Position numbers and translations under genes: made by a program. DNA of 64,000 nt from an uncultured Bacteroides sp. (GTDB lineage Bacteria > Bacteroidota > Bacteroidia > Bacteroidales > Bacteroidaceae): the NCBI GenBank assembly GCA_900766005.1, contig CAAFTU010000100.1, forward strand, positions 1 through 64,000, in the 5' to 3' direction. Numbering within the stretch: position 1 is the stretch's first letter; each line of letters begins with the position of its first letter. The notes under the pieces were generated by a model, which searched no databases, was not told the DNA's origin, and saw only the letters and a list, made by a program, of their open reading frames with translations. Positions 46,016-55,247 of the stretch are shown here, in pieces.

Positions 46016-46480
46016 TTAATCTTGTTTCGGATGCTTCTCCAGGTATTCCACCCAGATGCGCGCCGCCTCTTCCACCATCTTGGCACACGGGCGCTTGCTA
46101 TAATACTGAGCCGTACGTTCTTCGGGCACCGATGTCACGGGGTCCTGCTTCTTCAGTCCCAGCAACTCGCCGCAGACCAGCGAACCGTTCCGCTTCTTGA
46201 ACTCCGCAGCCAGTTCCTGCACCACCGCATAGTTGGCCGCCTTGCCGGCACGGTCGGCAGCCTCCGTGGCCCCGGTCTCCAGTCCGGCCACCAGAAACAG
46301 ACCACACGCTGCGCCGCACGTCTCCCTCATCCGGCCGATACCTCCGCCAAACGAAGCCGCCATGCGCAACGCCTGCTCCGGCGTAAACCCGTACATATCC
46401 GCAAAAGCCGCCACTACGGATTGCGAACAGTTGTACCCGCTCTTAAACAGCTCTACTGCTTTCTGTACTCTATCTTCCAT
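46016..46480 (-). CDS. C_GCAxxG_C_C family redox-type protein
   Basis: The 154-residue protein has the family pattern: GYNCSQSVVAAFADMYG (about 14-30), FGGGIGRMRETCGAACGLFL (about 44-63), LVCGELLG (about 100) and a C-terminal RPCAKMVEEAARI. The conserved Cys residues suggest a metal- or redox-active protein, and the function is not established. It lies between a TSCPD-domain gene and lepA with short spacing, all leftward. Confidence 0.85.
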   Translation of the reverse strand: MEDRVQKAVELFKSGYNCSQSVVAAFADMYGFTPEQALRMAASFGGGIGRMRETCGAACGLFLVAGLETGATEAADRAGKAANYAVVQELAAEFKKRNGSLVCGELLGLKKQDPVTSVPEERTAQYYSKRPCAKMVEEAARIWVEYLEKHPKQD

Positions 46481-46487
46481 TTCAATT

Positions 46488-46733
46488 TCAATAACCCATT
46501 TCGTGTAATGCCCGGCACAGCTGGTCGGGACAGGAAGTCGGCCGTCCGCCGCAGCGCACCCCTTCCAGTTTTGCCAGTACGTCCTCCACCTTCATTCCCT
46601 TCACCAGACGGGAAATGCCCTGCAGATTACCGTTGCATCCACCCCAGAAAGCCACGTCCTGCAGCACGCCATCCTCCACTTTCAGTTGGATGTGCGAGCT
46701 GCAAGTACCTTGGGTCTTATAAGTATATTCCAT
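46488..46733 (-). CDS. TSCPD-domain protein (TIGR03905-like)
   Basis: This 81-residue protein (MEYTYKTQGTCSSHIQLKVE) has a TSCPD domain with conserved Cys at GTCSS, GGCNGN, VRCGGRPTSCPDQL. The domain also occurs at the C-terminus of class II ribonucleotide reductases, where it binds metal. The stand-alone form has no defined function. It is 7 bp upstream of the C_GCAxxG_C_C gene. Confidence 0.85.
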   Translation of the reverse strand: MEYTYKTQGTCSSHIQLKVEDGVLQDVAFWGGCNGNLQGISRLVKGMKVEDVLAKLEGVRCGGRPTSCPDQLCRALHEMGY

Positions 46734-46758
46734 TCTCAGCCAGCTAAACTTCCGATAC

Positions 46759-47493
46759 TTACTCTTCCGTTTCCGGCTTCATGTTGGTATACACAGTCTG
46801 AACATCGTCAAACTCTTCCAGACGTTCCACCATCTTATCCAGCGTTTCGCGCTGTTCGGCAGAAACCTCCTTCAGGTCGTTCGGGATGTAAGTAAAGTCA
46901 CCACCCACATCTTCGAAACCGCATTCTTCGAGGTGCTTCTGGATTGCAGCGTAGCTCTTCGGGTCACCATAGATTGTGATAGTACCTTCTTCCTCGTCTT
47001 CATCAAACTCATCTTCCACGTCGTAATCGATCAGGTCGAGAATCAGTTCCTCCATATCCAGTCCGTCTCTCTTCTTGAAAGTGAACACACACTTGTGGTC
47101 GAACAGGAAAGCCAGTGAACCCATTGTACCTAAGTTACCGCCAAACTTGTTGAACACCGAGCGCACGTCAGCCACCGTACGGGTGGGGTTGTCAGTCAGC
47201 GTATCCACGAACACAGCCACACCGTGCGGGCCGTATCCCTCATACGTCATTCCCTTGTAGTCGCTCTGGTCCTTACCCATTGCGTTCTTGATGGCACGTT
47301 CGATGTTGTCCTTCGGCATGTTCTCACGCTTACAAGTAGCGATCACCGAACGCAGTGCCGGGTTGTTTTCCGGTTCCGGACCGCCTGCCTTCACAGCGAT
47401 AGCGATTTGTTTACCCAGTCTCGTAAATGTTTTGGCCATGTGGCCCCATCTTTTCAGTTTGGCAGCCTTTCTATATTCAAATGCTCTTCCCAT
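46759..47493 (-). CDS. yebC: YebC/PmpR-family protein
   Basis: The 244-residue protein is a typical YebC: GRAFEYRKAAKLKRWGHMAK (residues 2-21), RENMPKDNIERAIKNAMG (about 54), YEGYGPHGVAVFVDTLTDNP (about 83) and the acidic C-terminal domain. YebC proteins bind DNA or, as recently recognised in other bacteria, help ribosomes pass proline stretches. It lies just after pheT (41 bp), leftward, probably in the same transcript. Confidence 0.93.
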   Translation of the reverse strand: MGRAFEYRKAAKLKRWGHMAKTFTRLGKQIAIAVKAGGPEPENNPALRSVIATCKRENMPKDNIERAIKNAMGKDQSDYKGMTYEGYGPHGVAVFVDTLTDNPTRTVADVRSVFNKFGGNLGTMGSLAFLFDHKCVFTFKKRDGLDMEELILDLIDYDVEDEFDEDEEEGTITIYGDPKSYAAIQKHLEECGFEDVGGDFTYIPNDLKEVSAEQRETLDKMVERLEEFDDVQTVYTNMKPETEE

Positions 47494-47533
47494 TGGTTGA
47501 AATATTTTATTTGTTTGATTCTACATATATATA

Positions 47534-49996
47534 TTAACGCAGTTTAGCGCCCAGTTTGTCCTGCAGGTTCTTCACCAGTTTCGACATGATCTTGTCAATC
47601 ATCTTGTCGTTCAGCGTCTGGTTCTCGTCCTGCAGCAGGAAGCTCACGGCATACGATTTCTTGCCGGCCTCCAGGTTCTTACCCTCATACACGTCAAACA
47701 GTTCCACCGCCTTCAGCAGCTTCTTCTCCGTGTCGTAAGCAATCTTTTCAATTTCGGCAAACTGCACACCCTTATCCAGCAGCAACGCCAAGTCGCGTTT
47801 CACAGCCGGGAACTTGCAGATTTCCGTATAGCTCACCTTCACCGAACGGATGGCCTTCATCAGTTCCTTCCAGTTCAGGTCGGCATAATACACCTCATTG
47901 TCGATGTCGAACGCCTTCAGCAGCTTCTTGTGCACCACACCAAACGAAGCCAGACGCTTGCCGCCGCGGGTATTCACCGTCAGCGCTGCCGCAAACACAT
48001 CATCCGTGAGGTTGCCCACCACCAGGTTGTGCAGACACAAGCCCAGACGTTTGAAGATATTCTCCACATACGCCTTCAGCTCATACACTGAACTGTTCTC
48101 GTCGGCATGCGCCCACGAGTTGCACACCATCTTACCGGTGAGCCACAAGCCCAGGTGATAATCTTCCGAATACGGCGACAACACCTTCTCCGCGTTGCGC
48201 TTGTCGGCATCAAAATAATAACAGTTGCCGAACTCGAAGAACTTCAGGTCCGCATTCTTGCGGTTCGCATTGTGCGCGATGCTCTCCAGACCGCCAAACA
48301 GCAGCGACTGACGCATACAGTTCAAGTCCGCACTCAGCGGGTTCAGCAGCATCACCAGTCGGCTGGCGGGATACGTTTCCATCCCCTCATAATAAGCCGC
48401 ACGGGTCAGCGAGTTGTTCAGAATCTCGTTGAATCCACAGCCCACCAGCTGCTCAGCCACCAGGTTCTGCAGCTTGTTCGAGCGGTCGCAGTCGCCCTTC
48501 GGTGTCAGGCTCGACTTCAGCGTTGTCGGGATTTCCACGTTGTTGTATCCGTAGATACGCAACACATCCTCCACCACGTCACAGTCGCGCTGCACGTCCA
48601 CCCGATACGGCGGCACCGCCAGCGTCAGCCCTTCTTCCGTTTCGTTCGTTATCTTCATCTCCAGACTGGTCACAATCCGTTTGATCGTTTCCGCCGGAAT
48701 CTCTTTTCCCACCAGTGAATGCACCTTGGCATACGCCAGATCCACCACAAAGTCGGCCGGAGCCACGGTACATACCTCCTTGATGTCCGAAGCAATCGTA
48801 CCGCCAGCCAGTTCCTTCACCATCAGCGCTGCCAGTTTCAGGCAATACAACACCCCGTTCGGGTCGATACCGCGTTCAAAGCGGAACGAAGCATCCGTGT
48901 TCAGTCCGTGACGGCGAGCCGTCTTACGCACCCACGTAGGATGGAAATACGCACTTTCGATAAACACATCCGTCGTAGCCTCCGTAGCACCCGAAGCCAG
49001 ACCGCCGAACACACCGGCGATACACATCGGTTCCTCCGCATTACAGATCATCAGGTCACGTTCGCTCAGTTTGCGTTCCACCTCATCCAGCGTCACAAAC
49101 GGCGTACCCTCCGGCATTGTCTTCACAATCACCTCGCCGCCCTTGATCTGTGCCGCATCAAAGCAGTGCAACGGCTGGCCGAACGCATGCACGATATAAT
49201 TGGTGATATCCACCACATTATTAATCGGGCGCAAGCCAATCAGGCGCAGCTTGTTCTGCAGCCATTCCGGACTCTCCTTCACGGTCACCCCTTTCACGGT
49301 CACCCCGGCATAATGCGGGCAAGCCTCCGTGTTTTCCACCTTCACCTCGATGTTCAGGTCATGGTTGTCCACCGCAAAGGCATCCACCGACGGGCGTTTC
49401 AGCGAAGTCTCGTAGCCGTTCTGCACCAGATACGCATACAAGTCGCGGGCCACCCCGTAGTGAGAGCAGGCATCCGCCCGGTTGGGCGTGATATCCACTT
49501 CCAGCACATAGTCACTCTTGATATTATAGTAATCCTTAGCCAGCGTACCCGGCACCGCCTCTGCCGGCAGCACGATAATACCGTCGTGAGCCGTACCGAT
49601 ACCGATTTCATCCTCCGCACAGATCATGCCGGTCGATTCCACGCCGCGGATTTTCGATTTCTTAATAGTAAAACATTCTTCACCGTCATACAGTTTCGTA
49701 CCTAAGGTAGCCACCACCACCTTCTGTCCGGCAGCCACATTCGGCGCACCGCAGACAATCTGCACCGGTTCGCCCTCTCCCAAGTTCACCGTCGTAATGT
49801 GCAAATGATCCGAATTGGGATGCTCCACGCAAGTCAGCACTTCACCAATCACCAGACCTTCCAGTCCACCCTTGATGGACTGCACTTCTTCCACACCGCC
49901 TGTTTCCAGGCCGATCGAAGTCAACGCAGCCGCCGTTTCATCGGGCGTCAGATTAAAGTCAACATACTCTTTCAGCCAGTTATAAGAGATATTCAT
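47534..49996 (-). CDS. pheT: Phenylalanyl-tRNA synthetase beta subunit
   Basis: The 820-residue protein is a full-length PheT: N-terminal MNISYNWLKEYVDFNLTPDE, the EMAP/tRNA-binding domain (about 42-150, GLVIGEVLTCVEHPNSDHLH), B3/B4 editing domain, B5 domain (about 405-475), catalytic-like core (RFERGIDPNG motif region) and C-terminal anticodon-binding FDX-ACB domain (about 725-820, FPAVKRDLALLLDKGVQFAE). It pairs with PheS, which is not in this window. A -7 box lies 36 bp upstream. Confidence 0.96.
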   Translation of the reverse strand: MNISYNWLKEYVDFNLTPDETAAALTSIGLETGGVEEVQSIKGGLEGLVIGEVLTCVEHPNSDHLHITTVNLGEGEPVQIVCGAPNVAAGQKVVVATLGTKLYDGEECFTIKKSKIRGVESTGMICAEDEIGIGTAHDGIIVLPAEAVPGTLAKDYYNIKSDYVLEVDITPNRADACSHYGVARDLYAYLVQNGYETSLKRPSVDAFAVDNHDLNIEVKVENTEACPHYAGVTVKGVTVKESPEWLQNKLRLIGLRPINNVVDITNYIVHAFGQPLHCFDAAQIKGGEVIVKTMPEGTPFVTLDEVERKLSERDLMICNAEEPMCIAGVFGGLASGATEATTDVFIESAYFHPTWVRKTARRHGLNTDASFRFERGIDPNGVLYCLKLAALMVKELAGGTIASDIKEVCTVAPADFVVDLAYAKVHSLVGKEIPAETIKRIVTSLEMKITNETEEGLTLAVPPYRVDVQRDCDVVEDVLRIYGYNNVEIPTTLKSSLTPKGDCDRSNKLQNLVAEQLVGCGFNEILNNSLTRAAYYEGMETYPASRLVMLLNPLSADLNCMRQSLLFGGLESIAHNANRKNADLKFFEFGNCYYFDADKRNAEKVLSPYSEDYHLGLWLTGKMVCNSWAHADENSSVYELKAYVENIFKRLGLCLHNLVVGNLTDDVFAAALTVNTRGGKRLASFGVVHKKLLKAFDIDNEVYYADLNWKELMKAIRSVKVSYTEICKFPAVKRDLALLLDKGVQFAEIEKIAYDTEKKLLKAVELFDVYEGKNLEAGKKSYAVSFLLQDENQTLNDKMIDKIMSKLVKNLQDKLGAKLR

Positions 49997-50031
49997 ATCA
50001 TTCGTTTTTTATTGTTTCTCAAAAAGATTTG

Positions 50032-50039
50032 CAAATTTA
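50032..50039 (-). promoter_or_regulatory. Candidate -7 box for pheT
   Basis: Minus-strand TAAATTTG matches TAnnTTTG, 36 bp before the pheT start, in the short gap after dnaB. Confidence 0.45.
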
Positions 50040-50089
50040 ATAAGATTTTCCGTAGACCGAAAAGGAATCATAAAAAAGTTGAGACAACG

Positions 50090-51625
50090 CTAGAAAGGCA
50101 CACTGTCTTCTCCCGGCATCGGAGGCGCAAACGGACTGGGAGGCGGAGCCGATGATCCGCCCTGGTTCACCTTTGAGTCGAGCATGCCCCCGTTCGGGTC
50201 GCCCGGCATCGGGATAATGAGATCGTCCTCCGGGTTCGAGAAGCGCGTAAACTCGCCCTTGAAGCGCAGCAGCACATCGCCCACCGCACCGTTACGGTGC
50301 TTGGCAATGATGATTTCCGCCATGCCGCGCAAGTCGTTCCCCTTGTCGTCCTGGTAAATCTTGTAATACTCCGGACGGTGGATAAAGCACACCATATCGG
50401 CATCCTGCTCGATGGCACCCGACTCACGGAGGTCGCTCAGCTGCGGGCGCTTCCCGTCGATACCTTCACGGCTTTCCACCCCACGGTTCAACTGTGACAG
50501 CGCCACGATCGGGATGTTCAGCTCCTTCGCCAGCCCCTTGAGCGAGCGCGAAATCGTACTCACCTCCTCCTGACGGCTGCCAAACGCCATACCGTTGGCA
50601 TTCATCAGCTGCAAGTAGTCGATGATGATAATCTTCACCCCGTGCTCCCTCACCAGGCGGCGCGCCTTCGTACGCAGCTCAAACACCGAAAGCGAAGGCG
50701 TGTCGTCCACATACAGCGGCGCATCAATCAGACTCTTCAGCTTATAGTCCAGCTGCTGCCATTCATAACCTGCCAGCTGACCGCTCTTAATCTTCTCGCT
50801 CGGAATCTCACACACGTTCGCGATGAGACGGTTCACCAGCTGCAGGTTGCTCATTTCAAGCGAGAACAGCGCCACCGGGTTACGGAAATCCACCGCAATG
50901 TTCTTCGCCATGGAAAGCACGAACGCCGTCTTACCCATCGCCGGACGGGCCGCGATGATGATCAGGTCCGAGTTCTGCCAGCCCGACGTCATCTTGTCGA
51001 GCTTCGTAAATCCACTCTCCAGACCACTCAGACCGTCGGTACGCGCCGCCGCAATCTGAATCTGCTTATACGCCGCGTCAATCACCGGATTAATCTGCGT
51101 ATAATCCTTCTTCATGTTCTGCTGCGAAATTTCAAACAGTTTCCCTTCGGCCTCCTGCATCAGGTCGTCCACATCCAGCGTCTCGTCAAACGCCTTGCTC
51201 TGGATGTTGCTCGTAAACGTAATCAGCTCGCGCGCCAGCGCCTTCTGCGCGATGATGCGCGCATGATACTCAATGTGCGCCGACGACGCCACCTTACTGC
51301 TCAGCTGCGTGACATAGAACGGGCCGCCCACCTCTTCCAGGTCGCCCCGCTTCTGCAGTTGATCCTTCACCGTGAGGATATCCACCGGCTTCTGGTTCAC
51401 CGCCAGGTCCGTGATTGCCGAATAAATCAGCTGGTGCCGGTGCTCATAAAACGACTCCGGACGCAGAATCTCGCTCACCAGCGAATACGCATCCTTTTCA
51501 ATCATCAAAGCACCCAGCACCGCCTCCTCCAGCTCCGTCGCCTGCGGTTGGATCCGTCCGTAATCATTCACCGGCTGCACCTTCGCAGCCTTGGTATATC
51601 GGGTATTTCTTTTTGCTTCAGCCAT
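50090..51625 (-). CDS. dnaB: Replicative DNA helicase DnaB
   Basis: The 511-residue helicase unwinds DNA at the replication fork. The N-terminal helical domain (IQPQATELEEAVLGALMIEK, about 25-125) is followed by the RecA-like domain with Walker A IIAARPAMGKTAFVLSMAKN (about 225) and Walker B KIIIIDYLQLMNANG (about 330). The C-terminus has a Pro/Gly-rich tail ending PMPGEDSVPF. Its ATG shares a base with the ispE stop (TAATG), so the two genes are translationally coupled. Confidence 0.95.
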   Translation of the reverse strand: MAEAKRNTRYTKAAKVQPVNDYGRIQPQATELEEAVLGALMIEKDAYSLVSEILRPESFYEHRHQLIYSAITDLAVNQKPVDILTVKDQLQKRGDLEEVGGPFYVTQLSSKVASSAHIEYHARIIAQKALARELITFTSNIQSKAFDETLDVDDLMQEAEGKLFEISQQNMKKDYTQINPVIDAAYKQIQIAAARTDGLSGLESGFTKLDKMTSGWQNSDLIIIAARPAMGKTAFVLSMAKNIAVDFRNPVALFSLEMSNLQLVNRLIANVCEIPSEKIKSGQLAGYEWQQLDYKLKSLIDAPLYVDDTPSLSVFELRTKARRLVREHGVKIIIIDYLQLMNANGMAFGSRQEEVSTISRSLKGLAKELNIPIVALSQLNRGVESREGIDGKRPQLSDLRESGAIEQDADMVCFIHRPEYYKIYQDDKGNDLRGMAEIIIAKHRNGAVGDVLLRFKGEFTRFSNPEDDLIIPMPGDPNGGMLDSKVNQGGSSAPPPSPFAPPMPGEDSVPF

Positions 51626-52452
51626 TAGTCCAATCTTCCGTTAAACACATACATATCCGGTCCCCACGTTCCTTCGGGCACCACCGCTTCGGGTGCAAAC
51701 AAGCCGAACACCGACGAGCCCGAACCGCTCATCGAAGCATACACCGCTCCCTGCCGGTAGAGTTCCTCCTTCACCTCCCCGATCAGCGGATGCTGCGGGA
51801 ACACGCTGGCCTCGAAATCATTCACCAGCACATCCTTCCACTCGCTCACCGGACGGGCAATCGCCTCCCTCACCGCCACCTCGGGCCGGTGCGGACAGAT
51901 ACGGGCAAACGCCTCGCGGGTAGACACAAAGACCGGCGGCTTCACCACCACAATCTGATACCCCTTCAGCGAGAGGTCCACCGGAGCAAACACATTGCCG
52001 ATGCCCTCCGCATACACGGGACAGTTGCGGATAAAGAACGCACAGTCGGCCCCCAGCTGCGCCGCATACGCCTCCAGCTCGTCGTCCGTCAGCTTCAGGC
52101 CGAACAGCCCGTTGAGCAGCTTCAGCATGTGAGCCGCATCCGACGACCCGCCACCCAGTCCGGCCCCCAGGGGAATCCCCTTCAGCAAGTCCACCGTGAC
52201 AGGCAGCAAATCAAACTGCCGGTCGAGCAGCGCATACGCCTTCACCACCAGGTTATCTTCCGGCCGTCCGTCCACCGCAATGCCGTGAGCGCGAAAAGTC
52301 ACCTTCTCCGCCGCCGAAGAAGAAACACACACCTCCAGGGCATCCATCCATTTCACCGGATAGAACACCGTCTCCAAGTTGTGATAGCCGTCGGGACGCT
52401 TCTCCGTGATCGAGAGTCCCAAATTAATCTTACAGTTAGCTCCTATAATCAT
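51625..52452 (-). CDS. ispE: 4-diphosphocytidyl-2-C-methyl-D-erythritol kinase
   Basis: I chose ATG at 52452 (MIIGANCKINLGLSITEKRP), giving 275 residues, since the GHMP-kinase fold starts there. The ATP loop is KGIPLGAGLGGGSSDAAHML (about 88-107), and MSGSGSSVFGLF (about 243) is the third GHMP motif. The enzyme phosphorylates CDP-ME in the non-mevalonate isoprenoid pathway. It is coupled to dnaB. A terminator-bearing RNA gene candidate lies upstream, so ispE needs its own promoter in the 120 bp before its start. Confidence 0.94.
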   Translation of the reverse strand: MIIGANCKINLGLSITEKRPDGYHNLETVFYPVKWMDALEVCVSSSAAEKVTFRAHGIAVDGRPEDNLVVKAYALLDRQFDLLPVTVDLLKGIPLGAGLGGGSSDAAHMLKLLNGLFGLKLTDDELEAYAAQLGADCAFFIRNCPVYAEGIGNVFAPVDLSLKGYQIVVVKPPVFVSTREAFARICPHRPEVAVREAIARPVSEWKDVLVNDFEASVFPQHPLIGEVKEELYRQGAVYASMSGSGSSVFGLFAPEAVVPEGTWGPDMYVFNGRLD

Positions 52453-52560
52453 TGTGTATAACCAAACTAAAAAACGGCCGGCAAGATCCTCCTTGCCAGG
52501 CATACGTACATGAGGATACAAAGATAGTGATTTTCTAACGAACACCACCATTTTCACCGC

Positions 52561-52760
52561 AATAAAAAAACGGCATCTCGACTCGCGTCGAAATGCCGTC
52601 ACAACACAAACACAAAATAAAACACGACAAAACTACTAGGCAATGACCGGCGTCACCCGAAGGCAACCCGTTCCGTTCCCTGTTCACACAGCAACCGGAC
52701 TCTCCTAGCCATTGCTAGAAAAGGTTCCCTACTGCTTGAAGGGGAACCCCTATTCTTATT
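52561..52760 (-). ncRNA. Candidate structured RNA with its own terminator
   Basis: Between galE and ispE, on the minus strand, a roughly 190-nt RNA is suggested by pairing and a strong terminator. In order: GGTTCCC/GGGAACC hairpin (plus 52742-52748 with 52723-52729); a long-range stem with CTAGCAATG (plus 52710-52718) and CATTG-C-CTAG (52636-52645), continued by CCGG/CCGG (52695-52698 with 52647-52650); then an intrinsic terminator ACGGCAT-C-TCGAC paired with its complement (52570-52599) followed by a run of T. A long hairpin with internal loops of this size is 6S-RNA-like, but I cannot assign a family. Confidence 0.5.
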
Positions 52761-52782
52761 GTTTACATTTCACATTCAGAGC

Positions 52783-52801
52783 GTGATTCCAAGTGAATCA
52801 C
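52783..52801 (-). terminator. Hairpin after galE
   Basis: GTGATTC and GAATCAC form a 7-bp stem with a 5-nt loop, beginning 7 bp after the galE stop. No T-run follows directly, so this may be a weak terminator or a processing site. Confidence 0.5.
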
Positions 52802-52808
52802 CGCCGGC

Positions 52809-53849
52809 TTATTGAATGCCTCTTTCACGAAGCTTCAGCTGCCAGTTCCAGGCAGAGCGCAGCGTATCTTCCAGTGTTTCCACAGCCTTCCAGCCCAGTT
52901 CTTCGTTGGCAAAGTCCGGGTTCGCCCACACCTTTTCGATATCACCTGCACGGCGACCCACAATCTGATAGTTCAGTTTCACGCCAGTAGCTGCTTCAAA
53001 GCCCTTGATCAGTTCCAACACAGACACACCGTTGCCGGTACCGATGTTGAACACTTCCACGCTTTCCTTCTGTTTCTTATCCAGGATACGGGCAATAGCA
53101 ATCACGTGAGCTTTCGCCAAGTCCACCACATTGATGAAGTCGCGGATACAAGAACCGTCGGGTGTATCATAATCATCGCCAAACACGCTCAGCTTTTCAC
53201 GGATACCGATAGCAGTCTGAGTGAGGTAAGGCACCAGGTTTTGAGGAACACCGTTGGGCAGTTCACCCAGCAATGCAGAAGGATGCGCACCGATCGGGTT
53301 GAAATAGCGCAGCATGATGGCATTGATCGGAGCACCCGAAGCCACCGTATCGCGGATGATTTCCTCGTTGATCTGCTTCGTGTTGCCGTAAGGAGATTCC
53401 GCCTTCTTGATCGGAGCCTTTTCCGTCACCGGCAAGTTCTCCGGATCCGGCTGGCCATATACGGTGCAGGAAGAAGAGAACACGATACCTTCCACGCCAT
53501 GTTTCGGCATCAGTTCGAGCAGGTTGATCAGCGACACCAAGTTGTTACGATAATATTTCAGCGGTTTTTCCACTGACTCACCTACCGCCTTGCTGGCAGC
53601 AAAGTGAATAATCGCCTTGATACCTTCATATTTTGTGAACAGTGCATCCAGGCCCTCGAAATCGAGACAGTCCAGCTTTTCAAATACCGGACGAATACCA
53701 GATACCTTTTCTATATTGTCTACAACATCAGCGTTCGAATTGGACAGATTATCAATGATAATCACTTCATATCCACTGTTTTGAAGTTCCACTACGGTGT
53801 GAGAACCGATATATCCGGTTCCGCCCGTTACTAAAATTCTTTTTTTCAT
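52809..53849 (-). CDS. galE: UDP-glucose 4-epimerase
   Basis: The 346-residue enzyme interconverts UDP-glucose and UDP-galactose for galactose use and surface polysaccharides. It shows the NAD motif VTGGTGYIGSHTVVELQNSG (residues 6-25), the active-site Ser region FSSSCTVYG (about 124-132), and the catalytic Tyr and Lys in SPYGNTKQINEEI (about 152-156). NIGTGNGVSVLELIKGFEA (about 270) is the usual C-terminal block. Its length is normal. A -7 box sits 46 bp upstream. Confidence 0.96.
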   Translation of the reverse strand: MKKRILVTGGTGYIGSHTVVELQNSGYEVIIIDNLSNSNADVVDNIEKVSGIRPVFEKLDCLDFEGLDALFTKYEGIKAIIHFAASKAVGESVEKPLKYYRNNLVSLINLLELMPKHGVEGIVFSSSCTVYGQPDPENLPVTEKAPIKKAESPYGNTKQINEEIIRDTVASGAPINAIMLRYFNPIGAHPSALLGELPNGVPQNLVPYLTQTAIGIREKLSVFGDDYDTPDGSCIRDFINVVDLAKAHVIAIARILDKKQKESVEVFNIGTGNGVSVLELIKGFEAATGVKLNYQIVGRRAGDIEKVWANPDFANEELGWKAVETLEDTLRSAWNWQLKLRERGIQ

Positions 53850-53894
53850 ATCCTTATTAAATGGTTAGTTTCGGTTTTCTTGATGTTCGAGCTA

Positions 53895-53902
53895 CAAAAA
53901 TA
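53895..53902 (-). promoter_or_regulatory. Candidate -7 box for galE
   Basis: Minus-strand TATTTTTG matches TAnnTTTG, 46 bp before the galE ATG. The region that would hold the -33 element is a T-run. Confidence 0.45.
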
Positions 53903-53965
53903 AAGAATAAAAACGAAAAAAACACTTTTTTCCCCATTTTTCTGACAACTAAATTTAGAAATGCA

Positions 53966-54000
53966 GTCAGGGGTGCCGGAAACAATCCGACACCCCTGAC
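53966..54000 (-). terminator. Terminator of the rnf operon
   Basis: GTCAGGGGTG (53966-53975) and CACCCCTGAC (53991-54000) form a perfect 10-bp stem extended by CCGG/CCG pairing, 49 bp after the rnfA stop. It is the only strong hairpin after the operon. Confidence 0.75.
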
Positions 54001-54048
54001 CCTATCTTCCAAGCAATGGAAATCACCCGGCGACTTCCATTCCCATTC

Positions 54049-54621
54049 TTACACTACACCCGAGAAGCCCATGAACGCCATGGCCAGCAGTCCGGCCGTG
54101 ATCAGCGCAATCGGCGTGCCCTGCATTCCCTTCGGAATATTCACCAGGCTCATCTGTTCGCGCAGACCGGCAAAGAGCACCAGTGCCAGGCCGAAGCCGA
54201 GAGCCGTAGAAAACGCATACACCACACCGGTGAGCAAGTCATACTCCTTCTGGATCACGAGAATAGCCACACCGAGGATACAGCAGTTCGTCGTGATCAG
54301 CGGCAGGAACACACCCAGCGCCTGATACAACGCCGGCGACACCTTCTTGAGAATGATTTCCACCATCTGCACCAGTCCGGCAATCACCAGGATAAACGTA
54401 ATGGTCTGCAGATAACCCAGCGAGAACACATCCAGCACAAACTTCTGAATCAGGAACGTCACGATCGTAGCAATCGTCAGCACGAAAGCCACCGCCGCAC
54501 TCATACCCAATGCCGTTTCCACCTTCTTAGACACGCCCAGAAACGGACAGATACCCAAGAACTGCGACAACACGATGTTGTTGACAAAGATTGCCGAGAT
54601 AAAAATCAATATATATTCCAT
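54049..54621 (-). CDS. rnfA: Rnf electron transport complex subunit A
   Basis: The 190-residue integral membrane protein is RnfA (RsxA): MEYILIFISAIFVNNIVLSQ, LGICPFLGVSKKVETALGMS and NCCILGVAILVIQKEYDLLT are family signatures, with six membrane segments. RnfA and RnfE are pseudo-symmetric and together hold a membrane 2Fe-2S centre through conserved Cys (ICPF and TNCCILG regions). It is the last gene of the operon, 21 bp after rnfE. Confidence 0.94.
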   Translation of the reverse strand: MEYILIFISAIFVNNIVLSQFLGICPFLGVSKKVETALGMSAAVAFVLTIATIVTFLIQKFVLDVFSLGYLQTITFILVIAGLVQMVEIILKKVSPALYQALGVFLPLITTNCCILGVAILVIQKEYDLLTGVVYAFSTALGFGLALVLFAGLREQMSLVNIPKGMQGTPIALITAGLLAMAFMGFSGVV

Positions 54622-54642
54622 ATTCTTTCCTATTTAATTGAG

Positions 54643-55227
54643 TTAAGCTTTCTTCAAGCTGTTAATCAAAGCAATGAGGTATCCTAATGCGATGAAGGCA
54701 CCCGGAGCGAGCACGAACACCAGCATACCATATTCTTCGGGCATGATAGCGATATCGAAAATCTTGCCGGTACCCAAGAACTCACGCACACCGCCGAGCA
54801 GCGTCAGCGCCATGGTAAATCCTAAACCCATACCCAGACCGTCGAACATAGACGCCAGCGGATTGTTCTTGGCCGCAAAAGCCTCCGCACGACCCAGTAC
54901 GATACAGTTTACCACAATCAGCGGGATAAACAGACCGAGCGTAGCATACAAGTCGGGCACATACGCCTGCATCACCATCTGCAGCAGCGTCACGAACGAC
55001 GCAATCACCACGATAAACGACGGGATACGCACCATATCCGGAATCAGGTTCTTGATCAGCGAAATCACCACGTTGGAGCAGATCAGCACAAACATCGTGG
55101 CCAAGCCCATGCCCATACCGTTGATGGCAGAAGAAGTCGTACCCAACGTAGGACACATACCCAGCAGGAGCACAAACGTAGGATTCTCTTTAATAATCCC
55201 GTTCATCAATACTTTCAAATTATTCAT
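54643..55227 (-). CDS. rnfE: Rnf electron transport complex subunit E
   Basis: The 194-residue membrane protein starts MNNLKVLMNGIIKENPTFVL and has LLGMCPTLGTTSSAINGMGM and VNCIVLGRAEAFA, typical RnfE motifs with the conserved Cys residues. Six membrane segments are visible. It partners RnfA in the ion-translocating core. It lies 20 bp after rnfG and 21 bp before rnfA. Confidence 0.94.
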   Translation of the reverse strand: MNNLKVLMNGIIKENPTFVLLLGMCPTLGTTSSAINGMGMGLATMFVLICSNVVISLIKNLIPDMVRIPSFIVVIASFVTLLQMVMQAYVPDLYATLGLFIPLIVVNCIVLGRAEAFAAKNNPLASMFDGLGMGLGFTMALTLLGGVREFLGTGKIFDIAIMPEEYGMLVFVLAPGAFIALGYLIALINSLKKA

Positions 55228-55247
55228 ATCTTCGTCTCCTTTCTAAA

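Noticed and set aside
45999..46088. The 30-residue N-terminal extension of LepA.
   Set aside because: It overlaps the end of the C_GCAxxG_C_C gene and LepA proteins begin at the KNIRNF segment.
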